This document shows positions 17,144 through 26,987 of a stretch of 64,000 bases of DNA, piece after piece. Within the stretch, counting starts at the first letter, position 1, and every line of letters begins with the position of its first letter. The notes under the pieces are model-generated. The model made no database searches. It had not been told where the DNA came from and saw only the letters and a list, made by a program, of their open reading frames with translations. Origin of the DNA: Limnohabitans sp. 2KL-51 (GTDB lineage: Bacteria; Pseudomonadota; Gammaproteobacteria; Burkholderiales; Burkholderiaceae_C). Both the position numbers and the translations under genes were made by a program. The stretch covers positions 62,001 through 126,000 of the forward strand of contig NZ_NESJ01000008.1 in assembly GCF_003063645.1 (NCBI RefSeq), written 5' to 3'.

Positions 17144-19461
17144 GCGCTCACCTTCTTGTCCTCGTCGCTGCCGCCCAGCACCGCCACCGCTTCGGCCTGG
17201 CGCTGCTGCGCTTCGTACAGGCGCCAGTAAGCGCCCTGGGCCTCCATGAGCATATCGTGCGTGCCCTCTTCGACCACCACCCCTTTGTCCATGACCACCA
17301 AACGGTCGGCCTTGCGCAAAGTGGACAAGCGGTGCGCGATGGCAATCGTTGTGCGCCCGCGCACCAGGTTGTCCAGCGCTTTTTGAATCTCTTTTTCGGT
17401 CTCGGTGTCCACCGCCGAAGTGGCCTCGTCCAGGATGAGGATGCGCGGGTTGATGAGCAAGGCCCGCGCAATCGAGATGCGCTGGCGCTCACCTCCCGAC
17501 AGGCCTTGCCCGCGCTCGCCCACCAGAGAGTCGTAGCCTTGGGGCATGCGCAAAATGAACTCGTGGGCATGCGCGGCGCGGGCTGCGGCCACGATCTCTT
17601 CACGGGTGGCGTCAGGCTTGCCGTAAGCGATGTTGTCGGCGATGGTGCCGAAGAACAAAAACGGCTCTTGCAGCACCAAACCAATTTGACGGCGGTAGTC
17701 GGCCACCTTGAGCTGGCGGATGTCGGTGCCGTCGAGCTCGATGGCCCCTTCGCTCAGGTCATAAAAGCGGCAGATCAGGTTGACCAGCGTGCTCTTGCCC
17801 GATCCGCTGTGGCCCACCAGACCGATCATCTGGCCGGGCTGAATGTCGAGGTTGAGCTGGCGGATCACGGCCCGGTTGCCATAGCGAAAGCCTGCATCGC
17901 GCAGCGTGATGTGGCCTTGGACATGGACCGGCAAAGACGCAGGTTTGAGTGGCTCGGGCACGCTGGAGACATGGTCCAAAATATCAAATATCCGCTTGGC
18001 CCCCGCAGCTGCTTTTTGGGTGTTCGAGACGATGCGGCTCATGGCATCCAATCGGCTATAAAAGCGCCCGATGTAGGCCAAAAACGCGGTCAATACACCG
18101 ACGGTGATTTGGTCGTCCGATACCAGCCAGATGCCAAAGCCCCAAACCACCAGCAAGCCGATTTCGGTCATCAGCGTCACCGTGGGCGAGAACAGCGACC
18201 AAACGCGGTTGATCCTGTCGTTGACCTGCAGGTTGTGCGCATTGGCGTCCTTGAAGCGCTGGGATTCGCGGTCTTCTTGGGCAAAGGCTTTGACCACCCG
18301 GATGCCGGGAATGGTATCGGTCAGCACGTTGGTCACCTCGGCCCAGACGCGGTCGATTTTTTCAAAACCGGTGCGCAGTCTTTCGCGCACCACATGGATC
18401 AGCCAGCCAATGAAGGGCAGCGGCAACAAGGTCACCAGCGCCAACGTGGGGTTGATGTAAAACAAAATGACGGCCGTCATCAAAATCATCAGCACGTCTG
18501 TGGCAAAGTCCAACAGGTGCAGTGACAGAAACACGTTGATGCGGTCGGTTTCGCTGCCGATGCGCGCGATCAGATCGCCGGTGCGTCGGCCACCGAAATA
18601 CTCCAGCGACAGCTTGAGCAAATGCTCATAGGTGGTGGTGCGTAAATCGGAGCCAATGCGCTCGGACACCAAGGCCAGGATGTAGGTTTTGGCCCAACCC
18701 AGGCCCCAGGCCAGCAAACCCGAAGCAAACAAACCCAGCAGGTACAGGGACACCAGAGCTGGGTCGATGTCGGCCCCATTTTGGTAAGGAATCAGCACCT
18801 CGTCCATCAAGGGCATGGTCAGGTAAGGCGGCACCAGTGTGGCGGCGGTCGAGGCCAAGGTCAGCAAAAACCCGACCAGCAAAGAACGCTTGTAAGGTTG
18901 TGCAAAGCGCCAGAGTTTGAGCAAGGTCCAGGTGGACGGCGGGTTCAGGTCTTCACGGCTGCAAACAGGGCACTCGTCCTCGTCCTCGGTCAGGCTGGCT
19001 TGGCACACCGGGCACACTGAGACATGGGCCAATTGCAAAGGCCGCCCTTGGAGGTCGGCGGGCACACTGCCCGGACTTTGGGCGTGCTGGCTTTGCTGCG
19101 CCTCGAACTGCGTCACCCAGCGAAACACAGCGTCTTGCAGGCCCAAGGTGAACCGCCACACGGCCAGGCGGCCTAGCGCATCACTCAACTCCAGTTGCCC
19201 GACCCCGGCGTGGTCCGTCAGGCGCAATCGCTGGCTTTCTGCCAAGGACCAGCTTTCCCAGTTTTTTTCATTCAAATTGGCCGTGAGGATACGCCGATCG
19301 GTCAAAATCAAGGCGATTTTGTGGAACTTCAGTGCCGCGTTCAAGTCAACCAAAACCCAGGCTGTAGCGTTTTCAGCGGGTTGCAGCTTCGATTGCACTT
19401 CTGCTTGCCACTCGTCCGGCACGACCGAACGCCAAGATGCAGAAGAAAGTACTGAAGACAT
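17140..19461 (-). CDS. Cyanophycin-associated ABC exporter with N-terminal zinc ribbon
   Basis: A 773-residue fused ABC exporter. Residues 1-130 form a soluble PH-like region. A zinc ribbon follows with two CPVC motifs (Cys150/153 and Cys164/167), then a six-helix exporter domain from about 186, and a nucleotide-binding domain with Walker A GHSGSGKST near 555, the signature LSGGERQRI near 654 and Walker B ILILDEATSAVD. The N-terminal ribbon is unusual for an MsbA-type exporter. The start was set at 19461 (MSSVLSS); a longer frame has no support and runs into the divergent cphA'. It forms an operon with DUF1854. The transported substrate is unknown. Confidence 0.87.
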   Translation of the reverse strand: MSSVLSSASWRSVVPDEWQAEVQSKLQPAENATAWVLVDLNAALKFHKIALILTDRRILTANLNEKNWESWSLAESQRLRLTDHAGVGQLELSDALGRLAVWRFTLGLQDAVFRWVTQFEAQQSQHAQSPGSVPADLQGRPLQLAHVSVCPVCQASLTEDEDECPVCSREDLNPPSTWTLLKLWRFAQPYKRSLLVGFLLTLASTAATLVPPYLTMPLMDEVLIPYQNGADIDPALVSLYLLGLFASGLLAWGLGWAKTYILALVSERIGSDLRTTTYEHLLKLSLEYFGGRRTGDLIARIGSETDRINVFLSLHLLDFATDVLMILMTAVILFYINPTLALVTLLPLPFIGWLIHVVRERLRTGFEKIDRVWAEVTNVLTDTIPGIRVVKAFAQEDRESQRFKDANAHNLQVNDRINRVWSLFSPTVTLMTEIGLLVVWGFGIWLVSDDQITVGVLTAFLAYIGRFYSRLDAMSRIVSNTQKAAAGAKRIFDILDHVSSVPEPLKPASLPVHVQGHITLRDAGFRYGNRAVIRQLNLDIQPGQMIGLVGHSGSGKSTLVNLICRFYDLSEGAIELDGTDIRQLKVADYRRQIGLVLQEPFLFFGTIADNIAYGKPDATREEIVAAARAAHAHEFILRMPQGYDSLVGERGQGLSGGERQRISIARALLINPRILILDEATSAVDTETEKEIQKALDNLVRGRTTIAIAHRLSTLRKADRLVVMDKGVVVEEGTHDMLMEAQGAYWRLYEAQQRQAEAVAVLGGSDEDKKVSA

Positions 19462-19636
19462 GAAGGCTGAACCCCAAAGAACCCGTCGAGCCCCAGTGGC
19501 GCGACGAAAAAAACACACTTCGAACCCGGTTGACACCGCCTGCCCAAGCCATGCCCCTGTTGAACCTTGAGCTTTCCGCCCAAACGCTGGACATCCCCGC
19601 GATCGAGCGCCGATTCTATCGCTGCACCCCCCAAGC

Positions 19637-21823
19637 ATGAGCGCACACCCCACACCCCACCACATTCAGTTCCTGCGCATGACCCCTTTGCGCGGCCCCA
19701 ACATCTGGACTTACCGGCCGGTCATTGAAGCGCTGATCGACATTGGCGACTTGGAAGACTGCCCCTCCAACACCCTGCCCGGCTTCGCCGAGCGCCTTGC
19801 GGCCTGGCTACCCGGCCTTGTCGAGCACCGATGCAGTGTGGGTGAGCGTGGTGGCTTTTTGAAGCGGCTGGCAGAAGGCACTTGGCCCGGCCATATCTTG
19901 GAGCATGTCGCGCTCGAGCTGCAATCACGCGCCGGCATGCAAACTGGTTTTGGCAAAGCACGTGAAGCCGGTCCTCGGGGTGTTTACAAGGTCGTCATCC
20001 GCACCCGGCATGAAGCCGTGAGCCGCCAGGCCCTGCACAGTGCACGCGATTTGATTTTGGCGGCCATCTCGGACCAGCCCTTTGATGTGGCCAGCCACAT
20101 CGCCCAACTGACCCAAATGGTGGACAGTCTTTGCATTGGCCCCAGCACCGCCAGCATCATTGATGCAGCCGCCGACCGGGGCATCCCGAGCATTCGCATG
20201 AACGATGGCAACTTGGTGCAGCTGGGCTATGGCCAGCGCCAGCGTCGCATCTGGACCGCCGAGACCGACCGCACCAGCGCGATTGCCGAAGGCATCTCCA
20301 AAGACAAGGACCTGACCAAGCAGCTGCTGAGCATGTGCGGTGTACCCGTGCCAGAAGGCCAGATCGTGGACAGCCCCCAAGCGGCCTGGACAGCGGCCCA
20401 GGATATCGGGCTGCCGGTCTGCGTCAAGCCCACCGATGGCAACCACGCCCGGGGAGTGTCGCTGGAACTGTCGCGCCAAGAAGACATCGAAGCGGCCTAT
20501 GGCATCGCCCTGGCCGAAGGCAGCGAGGTCATCGTCGAGCGTTTCATCTTGGGTGAAGAGCACCGCCTGCTGGTGGTGGGCGACCAAGTGGTGGCGGTCA
20601 ACAAAGGCGAAACCGCCAGCGTGGTGGGCGATGGCATGCACACCGTGCAACAACTCATAGAGTTGCAGATCAACTCCGACCCGCGCCGGGGGGAGGAAGA
20701 AGACTTTCCCCTGGACACCATACGCCTGGAAGACCACACCACCTCGGTGCTGGAACTCAAGCGCCAGGGGCTGAGTGCCCAGAGCGTGCCCGAGGCTGGC
20801 CGCAGCGTGCTCATCATGCGCACCGGCAACATGTCGATGGACGTGACCGACCTGGTGCACCCCGATGTGGCCGCGCAAGCGGTGCTAGCGGCGCGCGTGG
20901 TGGGCCTGGACATTGCCGGGGTCGATCTGGTGGCGCAAGACATTGCCAAGCCCCTGGGGCCTCAAGGCGGCGCAGTGGTTGAGGTCAATGCCGGCCCGGG
21001 CCTGCTCATGCACCTCAAACCCGCCACTGGCCAACCCCGCCCGGTGGGCCAAGCGATTGCCAACCACTTGTTCAAGCCCGAAGACAATGGCCGCATTCCG
21101 GTCGTGGGTCTTATGGGCGATGGTGACACCACCCAACCTGCGCAATTGCTGGCGTGGTTGCTGCACCTGATGGGCCTGCACACCGGACTGTCATGCGCCA
21201 ATGGCTTGTTCTTGAACCAGCGCCTACTGCCCACCCAGGACGGCATGGATTGGGCCCAAGCGCAGCGCTTGCTGATCAATCGGGGCGTGCAAGCGGCTGT
21301 GTTTGAAAGCGATGCCCGCCATTTGCTGGCCCAAGGCCTGCCCTATGACCGCTGCCAGATTGGCATCGTCACCCGCATGCCCCGCGCTACCGGTCTGGAC
21401 GACCTGTACCCTGGTGGCGATGAAAAAATGCCGGCCTACATCCGCACCCAAATCGATGTGGTGCTGCCCGAGGGCACGGCGGTGCTGAATGCCACCGATC
21501 CCGAAGTGGCTGCACTGGCGAATCACTGCGATGGCAGTGTGCTGCTCTATGCAGACGATGAGCACAACACCCGCCTGCAAACGCACCGCAGCGCAGGTCA
21601 TCGCGTAGGTTTTTGGCGCGAAGGCCAGCTGGTGCTGGCCCAGGGCACCAAAGAGCACCTGGTGTTGTCGACCCATCGTCCGGCCGTGGCACGGCTTTTG
21701 AAAACGGGCAGCCTGAACACCAGCGACATGCTGGTGGCCGCCTGCGCAGCCTGGGCGATGGACATTGGCACCGATCTGATCAAGGCCGGAATCAAAAGTT
21801 ATGGCAACTTGCCCACCGCTTGA
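19637..21823 (+). CDS. cphA': Cyanophycin synthetase-like protein CphA' with degenerate ligase ATP site
   Basis: A 728-residue homologue of cyanophycin synthetase. The N-terminal domain and the ATP-grasp domain (roughly residues 205-465) are intact, including VCVKPTDGNHARGVS and VVEVNAGPGLLMH. The Mur-ligase-like C-terminal half starts near 485 but has MGDGDTTQ where the active enzyme has TGTNGKTT, so the P-loop lysine is absent. The protein is about 130 residues shorter than CphA. It may act only in the ATP-grasp reaction, or regulate or assist CphA, as discussed for CphA2-type proteins. The gene is 46 bases upstream of cphA and divergent from the ABC exporter. Confidence 0.88.
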   Translation: MSAHPTPHHIQFLRMTPLRGPNIWTYRPVIEALIDIGDLEDCPSNTLPGFAERLAAWLPGLVEHRCSVGERGGFLKRLAEGTWPGHILEHVALELQSRAGMQTGFGKAREAGPRGVYKVVIRTRHEAVSRQALHSARDLILAAISDQPFDVASHIAQLTQMVDSLCIGPSTASIIDAAADRGIPSIRMNDGNLVQLGYGQRQRRIWTAETDRTSAIAEGISKDKDLTKQLLSMCGVPVPEGQIVDSPQAAWTAAQDIGLPVCVKPTDGNHARGVSLELSRQEDIEAAYGIALAEGSEVIVERFILGEEHRLLVVGDQVVAVNKGETASVVGDGMHTVQQLIELQINSDPRRGEEEDFPLDTIRLEDHTTSVLELKRQGLSAQSVPEAGRSVLIMRTGNMSMDVTDLVHPDVAAQAVLAARVVGLDIAGVDLVAQDIAKPLGPQGGAVVEVNAGPGLLMHLKPATGQPRPVGQAIANHLFKPEDNGRIPVVGLMGDGDTTQPAQLLAWLLHLMGLHTGLSCANGLFLNQRLLPTQDGMDWAQAQRLLINRGVQAAVFESDARHLLAQGLPYDRCQIGIVTRMPRATGLDDLYPGGDEKMPAYIRTQIDVVLPEGTAVLNATDPEVAALANHCDGSVLLYADDEHNTRLQTHRSAGHRVGFWREGQLVLAQGTKEHLVLSTHRPAVARLLKTGSLNTSDMLVAACAAWAMDIGTDLIKAGIKSYGNLPTA

Positions 21824-21869
21824 AACATCGCCCCTCGTCACCGTTCTCCCCCCCCTGGAAACACCCTTC

Positions 21870-24446
21870 ATGCAAGTTTCTCGTATTCGCGCTTTGCGTG
21901 GCCCCAATCTGTGGAGTCGACACACCACCATCGAAGCCATCGTCACATGCAACCCCGAAGACGGCGGCCTGTCGGCGCAGCACCCGGTCGAGCAGCAGCT
22001 GCGGCGCATCTTTCCCGCGGTCGGGCCGTTTGATGGGCAGCGCCCGGGCGAGGCCGTCACGCTGGCCCATGCATTGGAAAAAGTCACCCTGAGCCTGCAG
22101 GCGCACGCAGGCTGCCCGGTATCTTTCAGCCGCACCATGCCCACCGAAGAGCCCGGCGTGTTTCAGGTGGTGGTGCAATACACCGAAGAAGTGGTGGGGC
22201 GTTTGGCGTTGAGCCTGGCCGAGCAACTGTGTCAGGCCGCAGCAGCAGGTGTCGGCTTCGACCTGGAAGGTGCCATCGCGAAACTGCACGAACACGACGA
22301 AGATGTGCGCCTTGGGCCTTCGACCGGCTCCATCGTGGACGCCGCCATGGCACGCGGCATACCGATCCGCCGCCTCACCGATGGCAGCATGGTGCAATTT
22401 GGCTGGGGCGCCAAGCAGCGGCGCATTCAAGCCGCTGAAACCGACACCACTAGCGCCATTGCCGAATCGATTGCACAAGACAAGGACCTGACCAAAAGCC
22501 TGCTGCACGCTGCAGGCGTGCCCGTGCCCATGGGACGCCCGGCCAAGAGCCTGGACGAAGCCTGGGCCATTGCCCATGAAATCGGTCTGCCGGTCGTGGT
22601 CAAACCCCAAGACGGCAACCAGGGCAAAGGGGTCTCGGTCAACATCACTGCGCGAGAGGCTTTTGACAAAGCCTATGCCACCGCTGTTCGTTACGGCACC
22701 GTGCTGGTGGAAAAGTTTTTGCCTGGCCACGATTACCGCCTGTTGGTGGTAGGGGACAAGCTGGTGGCCGCCGCAAGGCGCGAGCCGCCGCTGGTTGTGG
22801 GCGATGGCAAGCACACCGTGCGCCAATTGGTAGACCTGGTCAATGCCGACCCACGCCGGGGTGAAGGTCACGCAACATCGTTGACCAAAATCCGTTTTGA
22901 CGACATCGCCATCGGCCGCCTGCATGCGCAAGACCTGGAGCCCGAGTCGGTGCCCGCCAAGGGCCGTCGCGTGATTTTGCGCAACAACGCCAACCTGTCC
23001 ACCGGCGGCACCGCCACCGACGTGACCGACGAAGTACACCCCGAGGTCAAAGCCCGCGTGATCGCGGCAGCACAAATGGTGGGCGTGGACATCTGCGGCG
23101 TGGACGTGGTCTGCGAATCGCTCTCGCGCCCGCTCGAAGAACAAAACGGCGGCATCGTCGAGCTCAACGCCGCACCGGGCCTGCGCATGCACATCAGTCC
23201 CTCGTTTGGCAAAGGCCGGGACGTGGGAAAAGCCGTCATTGACCTCATGTTCCCGGGCGGTGGCGATGGACGCATTCCGGTGATTGCTGTGACCGGCACC
23301 AACGGCAAGACCACCACCGTGCGCTTGGCTGCTCACCTGCTCAAGGCCCAAGGCCTGCGCGTGGGCATGACCAACACCGACGGTGTCTACGTCAATGGCC
23401 GCCAAACCGACTCAGGCGACTGCAGCGGCCCGCGCAGCGCCCGCAACGTGTTGATGCACCCCGATGTGGACGCCGCCGTGTTCGAGACCGCCCGAGGCGG
23501 CCTGTTGCGCGAAGGCCTGGCCTTTGACCGCTGCCAAGTGGCGGTGGTCACCAACATGGGTGCAGGCGACCACCTGGGCCTGAACTACATCACCACCCTG
23601 GAGGACCTGTCGGTGCTCAAGCGGGTGATTGTGCTCAACGTGGACCCCAAGGGCATGGCTGTGCTCAACGCCAATGACCCGGCCGTGGTGGCCATGGCCC
23701 GGCACTGTCCGGGCGATGTGACCTTTTTTGCGCTCGACGCCAACCACCCCGTGCTGGCCACACACCGCGCCCAGGGCAAACGCGTGGTCTATTTAGAAGA
23801 CGGCGCCATCGTGGCCCAAAAAGGCAAGCAGGTGTTCCGCATCCCCCTCAGCCAAGTGCCACTCACACGCCAAGGCCAGATCGGTTTTCAGACCGAAAAC
23901 GTGTTGGCGGCAGTGGGCGCGGCTTGGGCGGTCGACGTGCACTGGGATGCGATTGCGCAAGGCCTGGCCACATTCATCAGCGACATCCAAGGCGTACCCG
24001 GTCGCTTCAACCTGTTTGACTACAAAGGCGCCACGCTCATTGCCGATTACGGACACAACCCGGACGCCATCCATGCGTTGGTGCAGGCGGTGGAGAACAT
24101 GCCCGCCAACAAGCGCGTTGTGGTGATCAGCGGTGCAGGTGACCGGCGCGACCAGGACATCCGCGACCAGACCCAGATTCTGGGCAAAGCTTTTGACGAA
24201 GTGCTGCTGTACCAAGACGCTTGCCAACGCGGGCGCGAAGACGGCGAGGTGATCGGCTTGCTGCGCGAAGGCTTGCAAGGCGCGTTGCGCACCACCCATG
24301 TGCAAGACATCCAGGGTGAGTTCAATGCCATCGACACCGCCCTGTCGCGTCTGTCACCGGGTGACCTGTGCCTGATCTTGATCGATCAGGTCGAAGAAGC
24401 TTTGGCCTACATCACCGAAAAAGTCAAAGCCAGCGCAACCCGCTGA
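21870..24446 (+). CDS. cphA: Cyanophycin synthetase
   Basis: An 858-residue enzyme that polymerises aspartate and arginine into cyanophycin (multi-L-arginyl-poly-L-aspartate), a nitrogen store in the cytoplasm. The N-terminus MQVSRIRALRGPNLW matches the family start, so ATG 21870 was chosen over a longer frame overlapping cphA'. The ATP-grasp domain (VVVKPQDGNQGKGVSVN, IVELNAAPGLRMH) adds Asp. The Mur-ligase domain with an intact P-loop, TGTNGKTTT, near residue 475 and the DYGHNPDAI motif adds Arg. No cyanophycinase (cphB) gene is seen in the window. Confidence 0.97.
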   Translation: MQVSRIRALRGPNLWSRHTTIEAIVTCNPEDGGLSAQHPVEQQLRRIFPAVGPFDGQRPGEAVTLAHALEKVTLSLQAHAGCPVSFSRTMPTEEPGVFQVVVQYTEEVVGRLALSLAEQLCQAAAAGVGFDLEGAIAKLHEHDEDVRLGPSTGSIVDAAMARGIPIRRLTDGSMVQFGWGAKQRRIQAAETDTTSAIAESIAQDKDLTKSLLHAAGVPVPMGRPAKSLDEAWAIAHEIGLPVVVKPQDGNQGKGVSVNITAREAFDKAYATAVRYGTVLVEKFLPGHDYRLLVVGDKLVAAARREPPLVVGDGKHTVRQLVDLVNADPRRGEGHATSLTKIRFDDIAIGRLHAQDLEPESVPAKGRRVILRNNANLSTGGTATDVTDEVHPEVKARVIAAAQMVGVDICGVDVVCESLSRPLEEQNGGIVELNAAPGLRMHISPSFGKGRDVGKAVIDLMFPGGGDGRIPVIAVTGTNGKTTTVRLAAHLLKAQGLRVGMTNTDGVYVNGRQTDSGDCSGPRSARNVLMHPDVDAAVFETARGGLLREGLAFDRCQVAVVTNMGAGDHLGLNYITTLEDLSVLKRVIVLNVDPKGMAVLNANDPAVVAMARHCPGDVTFFALDANHPVLATHRAQGKRVVYLEDGAIVAQKGKQVFRIPLSQVPLTRQGQIGFQTENVLAAVGAAWAVDVHWDAIAQGLATFISDIQGVPGRFNLFDYKGATLIADYGHNPDAIHALVQAVENMPANKRVVVISGAGDRRDQDIRDQTQILGKAFDEVLLYQDACQRGREDGEVIGLLREGLQGALRTTHVQDIQGEFNAIDTALSRLSPGDLCLILIDQVEEALAYITEKVKASATR

Positions 24447-24517
24447 GTCCTGACAAAAAGGTGTGCTCCGCTCAGGTGCTTCGCCTAGAGATGCTTGAAT
24501 TGAGGGGATGGCTTTTT

Positions 24518-24584
24518 GTAGGAGCCCACCCCTGTGGGCGATGGGCGTGGAGCACGCCCATCGCCCACAGGGGTGGGCTCCTGC
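24518..24584. repeat. REPIN-like palindromic element, copy 4
   Basis: The tightest copy: 32-bp arms (24518-24549 and 24553-24584) with only a 3-base loop and one G-T wobble. It lies between cphA and the convergent acyltransferase gene, and could also act as a transcription barrier for both strands. The arms extend the shared core by GGCGTG at the centre. Confidence 0.85.
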
Positions 24585-24678
24585 AAAGACAACCGTAGCC
24601 GCATGGCCGACAAAAACAGGGGCCATTCAAACTCAATCAGACCGGATCCATCAGGGGGCGAGCCCTCTGCTTGGAAGC

Positions 24679-25869
24679 TCAAGGCATGGCCAAAACCGCG
24701 CTGGCGATGAAAACAAGGGTCCACATCGACCACAGCCGCCATGTGGGTGCACGATGCTCGACTCCGTAATAAAGCCAAGCGCCCATGAGCAGAGACAGGG
24801 TCAAGGACGCCAGCATGCCCAAAGCATTGGCCCACAGCACACCGGGCCAATGCGCCGTGACCCATGCGCTGACGGCCAGACTCACGCCAAAATGAATCAA
24901 AAACACCGAGTAAGACACCGTGGAGACCCACACCACGGCACGGCGAAGCACGGCCAGGCCAGCCCCCCCGCCAGACGCACCTGAAAGCCGCTCACCCGAA
25001 AACCACGTCGCAGGCGAGGCCATCAACACAGCAGCCACCGCAAAGGCCAGCGCCATTCGCAAGCGAGGCCCCAAACCCCAAGCCACAGCACCCACCGCCA
25101 AAAAAAAGACCCAGATGAACCAGTGCTTGACTTTTGCATGGGGCTTGACGGGTGACTGAGGGTTGAGAACATGCTGCCTGGCTTCCCAGGCCAGCAAGCC
25201 CAAGCCATACGAGCCAAAGAAGTACACGCCGTGGTCATCCAGATCCGTGTCAAGGTTCCACCACCACCAGGAGGTGCAGGTCAAGCCCAACCACATGGCC
25301 CAGCGCAGTGTGTGGACCGAAAGCGACCCCTTTGTCTGAGGCCAAAAATTCAGCACAAGCACACTGAACAAAGTCATCGCGTACAACTGTAAATCGATCG
25401 CCACGTACCAAATGCCTGCCGACAAGGCCTCCAGTCCCAGCACATGCTGCATGAGCGCAATGTGCGCCAGTGCCTGGCCCCAATCGGGCGGTGCCGACAA
25501 GCTGTCGTGCGCAAAGCCGGGCCGCACCCATTCGCTGACCAGCACGGTGAAGCTCAGTGCAGCCAGCAAGGGAATGGCCAGGCGCAAATAGCGCTGCCAG
25601 GCCAACTTCAGGGCCTCGGACAGCGTCAGTGACTCGCACCGCGCCAAACTGCCTGCCGTGAGAAAACCCGCACACACCAAGAAGAACTGCACCGCCAGTC
25701 GGCCATGGTCATAAAGCCAATTCACTGTACCGGGCCAGGCCGTGGCCACCACATCCGACATGGGCCCGTAAAAAGCCAAGTGGTGCAACACAATCAACAA
25801 GCAGCCCGCAGCCTTGAAGGCATCGATCAAAAAAGAACGCCCCGAAGGGCGCTGCGATGTGTTGGACAA
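24679..25869 (-). CDS. Acyltransferase 3 family membrane protein
   Basis: A 396-residue integral membrane protein with about ten hydrophobic segments. The N-terminal pattern IDAFKAAGCLLIVLHHLAFYG carries the conserved histidine of the acyltransferase 3 (OafA/NodX-like) family, and a later FFLVCAGFL segment fits as well. Such proteins acylate cell-surface sugars, lipids or peptides from an acyl donor at the inner membrane. The frame has no early ATG; TTG at 25869 is the likely start. It lies 21 bases after the nitronate monooxygenase gene and may be co-transcribed. The target molecule cannot be predicted. Confidence 0.82.
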   Translation of the reverse strand: MSNTSQRPSGRSFLIDAFKAAGCLLIVLHHLAFYGPMSDVVATAWPGTVNWLYDHGRLAVQFFLVCAGFLTAGSLARCESLTLSEALKLAWQRYLRLAIPLLAALSFTVLVSEWVRPGFAHDSLSAPPDWGQALAHIALMQHVLGLEALSAGIWYVAIDLQLYAMTLFSVLVLNFWPQTKGSLSVHTLRWAMWLGLTCTSWWWWNLDTDLDDHGVYFFGSYGLGLLAWEARQHVLNPQSPVKPHAKVKHWFIWVFFLAVGAVAWGLGPRLRMALAFAVAAVLMASPATWFSGERLSGASGGGAGLAVLRRAVVWVSTVSYSVFLIHFGVSLAVSAWVTAHWPGVLWANALGMLASLTLSLLMGAWLYYGVEHRAPTWRLWSMWTLVFIASAVLAMP

Positions 25870-25890
25870 GGGCGACTCAGGCAGACGCCA

Positions 25891-26844
25891 TCACAGGGCC
25901 AAACGGTTACGGGCCGCTTGGTATTGCGCCTTGAGTTGGGCCACCAAACCGGCTGTGCTTTGAACCGCCTGGATCGCACCAATGCCCTGGCCGCAGCCCC
26001 AGATGTCTTTCCAGGCTTTTTTGGCGTCACCGCCAAAGTTCATCTTGCTGGGGTCGGACTCGGGCAGGTTCTCGGGGTCCAAGCCCGCTGCGCGGATGGA
26101 CGGAGCCAGGTAATTGCCATGCACGCCCGTGAACAGATTGCTCAAGACGATGTCGTCAGAGTCGCAGTCCACAATGGCTTGTTTGTAGTCATCGGTGGCA
26201 CGCGCTTCAAGGGTCGCGATGAACGCCGAGCCGATGTAGGCAAAATCCGCACCCATGGCTTGCGCCGCCAAAATCGCGTCGCCCGTGGCAATAGAGCCGG
26301 ACAAAGCCACCGGGCCGTCGAACCACTGACGGATTTCCTGAATCAAGGCAAACGGGCTTTTCACGCCCGCATGGCCTCCCGCACCCGCGGCCACGGCGAT
26401 CAGGCCGTCTGCGCCTTTTTCGATCGCTTTGTGCGCGTGCTTATTGTTGATGATGTCGTGCAGCACCACGCCGCCGTAACTGTGGGCGGCCTCATTGATT
26501 TCTTCGCGCGCGCCCAACGAGGTGATGATGATCGGAACCTTGTATTTGACGCACATGGCCATGTCGTGTTCGAGGCGGTCGTTGCTCTTGTGCACGATCT
26601 GGTTGATGGCGAATGGGGCTGCGGGCTTGTCAGGGTTGGCCTTGTTGTAGGCGGCCAGGGTCTCGGTGATTTCAATCAGCCACTCTTCCAGTTGCGCGGC
26701 GGGGCGGGCATTCAAAGCGGGCATAGAGCCCAAAATGCCGGCCTTGCATTGCTCAATCACCAGCTTGGGGTTGCTGATGATGAACAAGGGCGATGCGATG
26801 GCGGGGAAAGGCAGGTTGGCCAGAATGGGGGGCAGCTTGGACAT
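25891..26844 (-). CDS. Nitronate monooxygenase family flavoprotein
   Basis: A 317-residue FMN-dependent TIM-barrel enzyme of the 2-nitropropane dioxygenase family. Visible motifs are PIIITSLGAREE, the AAGAGGHAGVKSP phosphate-binding loop, GSIATGDAILAAQAMGADFAYIGSAFIAT and the late CGQGIGAI. It oxidises nitronates such as propionate-3-nitronate to protect the cell, although many members have other roles. An AGGAG site lies before the ATG. It stands between an acyltransferase and an acyl-CoA dehydrogenase on the same strand, which gives no specific pathway clue. Confidence 0.88.
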   Translation of the reverse strand: MSKLPPILANLPFPAIASPLFIISNPKLVIEQCKAGILGSMPALNARPAAQLEEWLIEITETLAAYNKANPDKPAAPFAINQIVHKSNDRLEHDMAMCVKYKVPIIITSLGAREEINEAAHSYGGVVLHDIINNKHAHKAIEKGADGLIAVAAGAGGHAGVKSPFALIQEIRQWFDGPVALSGSIATGDAILAAQAMGADFAYIGSAFIATLEARATDDYKQAIVDCDSDDIVLSNLFTGVHGNYLAPSIRAAGLDPENLPESDPSKMNFGGDAKKAWKDIWGCGQGIGAIQAVQSTAGLVAQLKAQYQAARNRLAL

Positions 26845-26987
26845 GAAGACTCCTGAAAAAATATCGGTCTATTGTGAGATAACAAACGCATCAAAAGGTG
26901 TCGGCGCGGAGACAGGAAATGGATGCGGGATCAAGTCCGGCATAACAAAGAACGGCACTCGCCAACCGAGCGGCACTTACCCACTGA

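Noticed and set aside
16957..18525. A 522-codon open frame antisense to the ABC exporter
   Set aside because: It is His/Gln/Arg-rich with no domain or ribosome site; the opposite strand encodes clear Walker and signature motifs.
21792..23405. A 537-codon open frame antisense to cphA
   Set aside because: Same type of GC-driven shadow; cphA motifs are intact on the plus strand.
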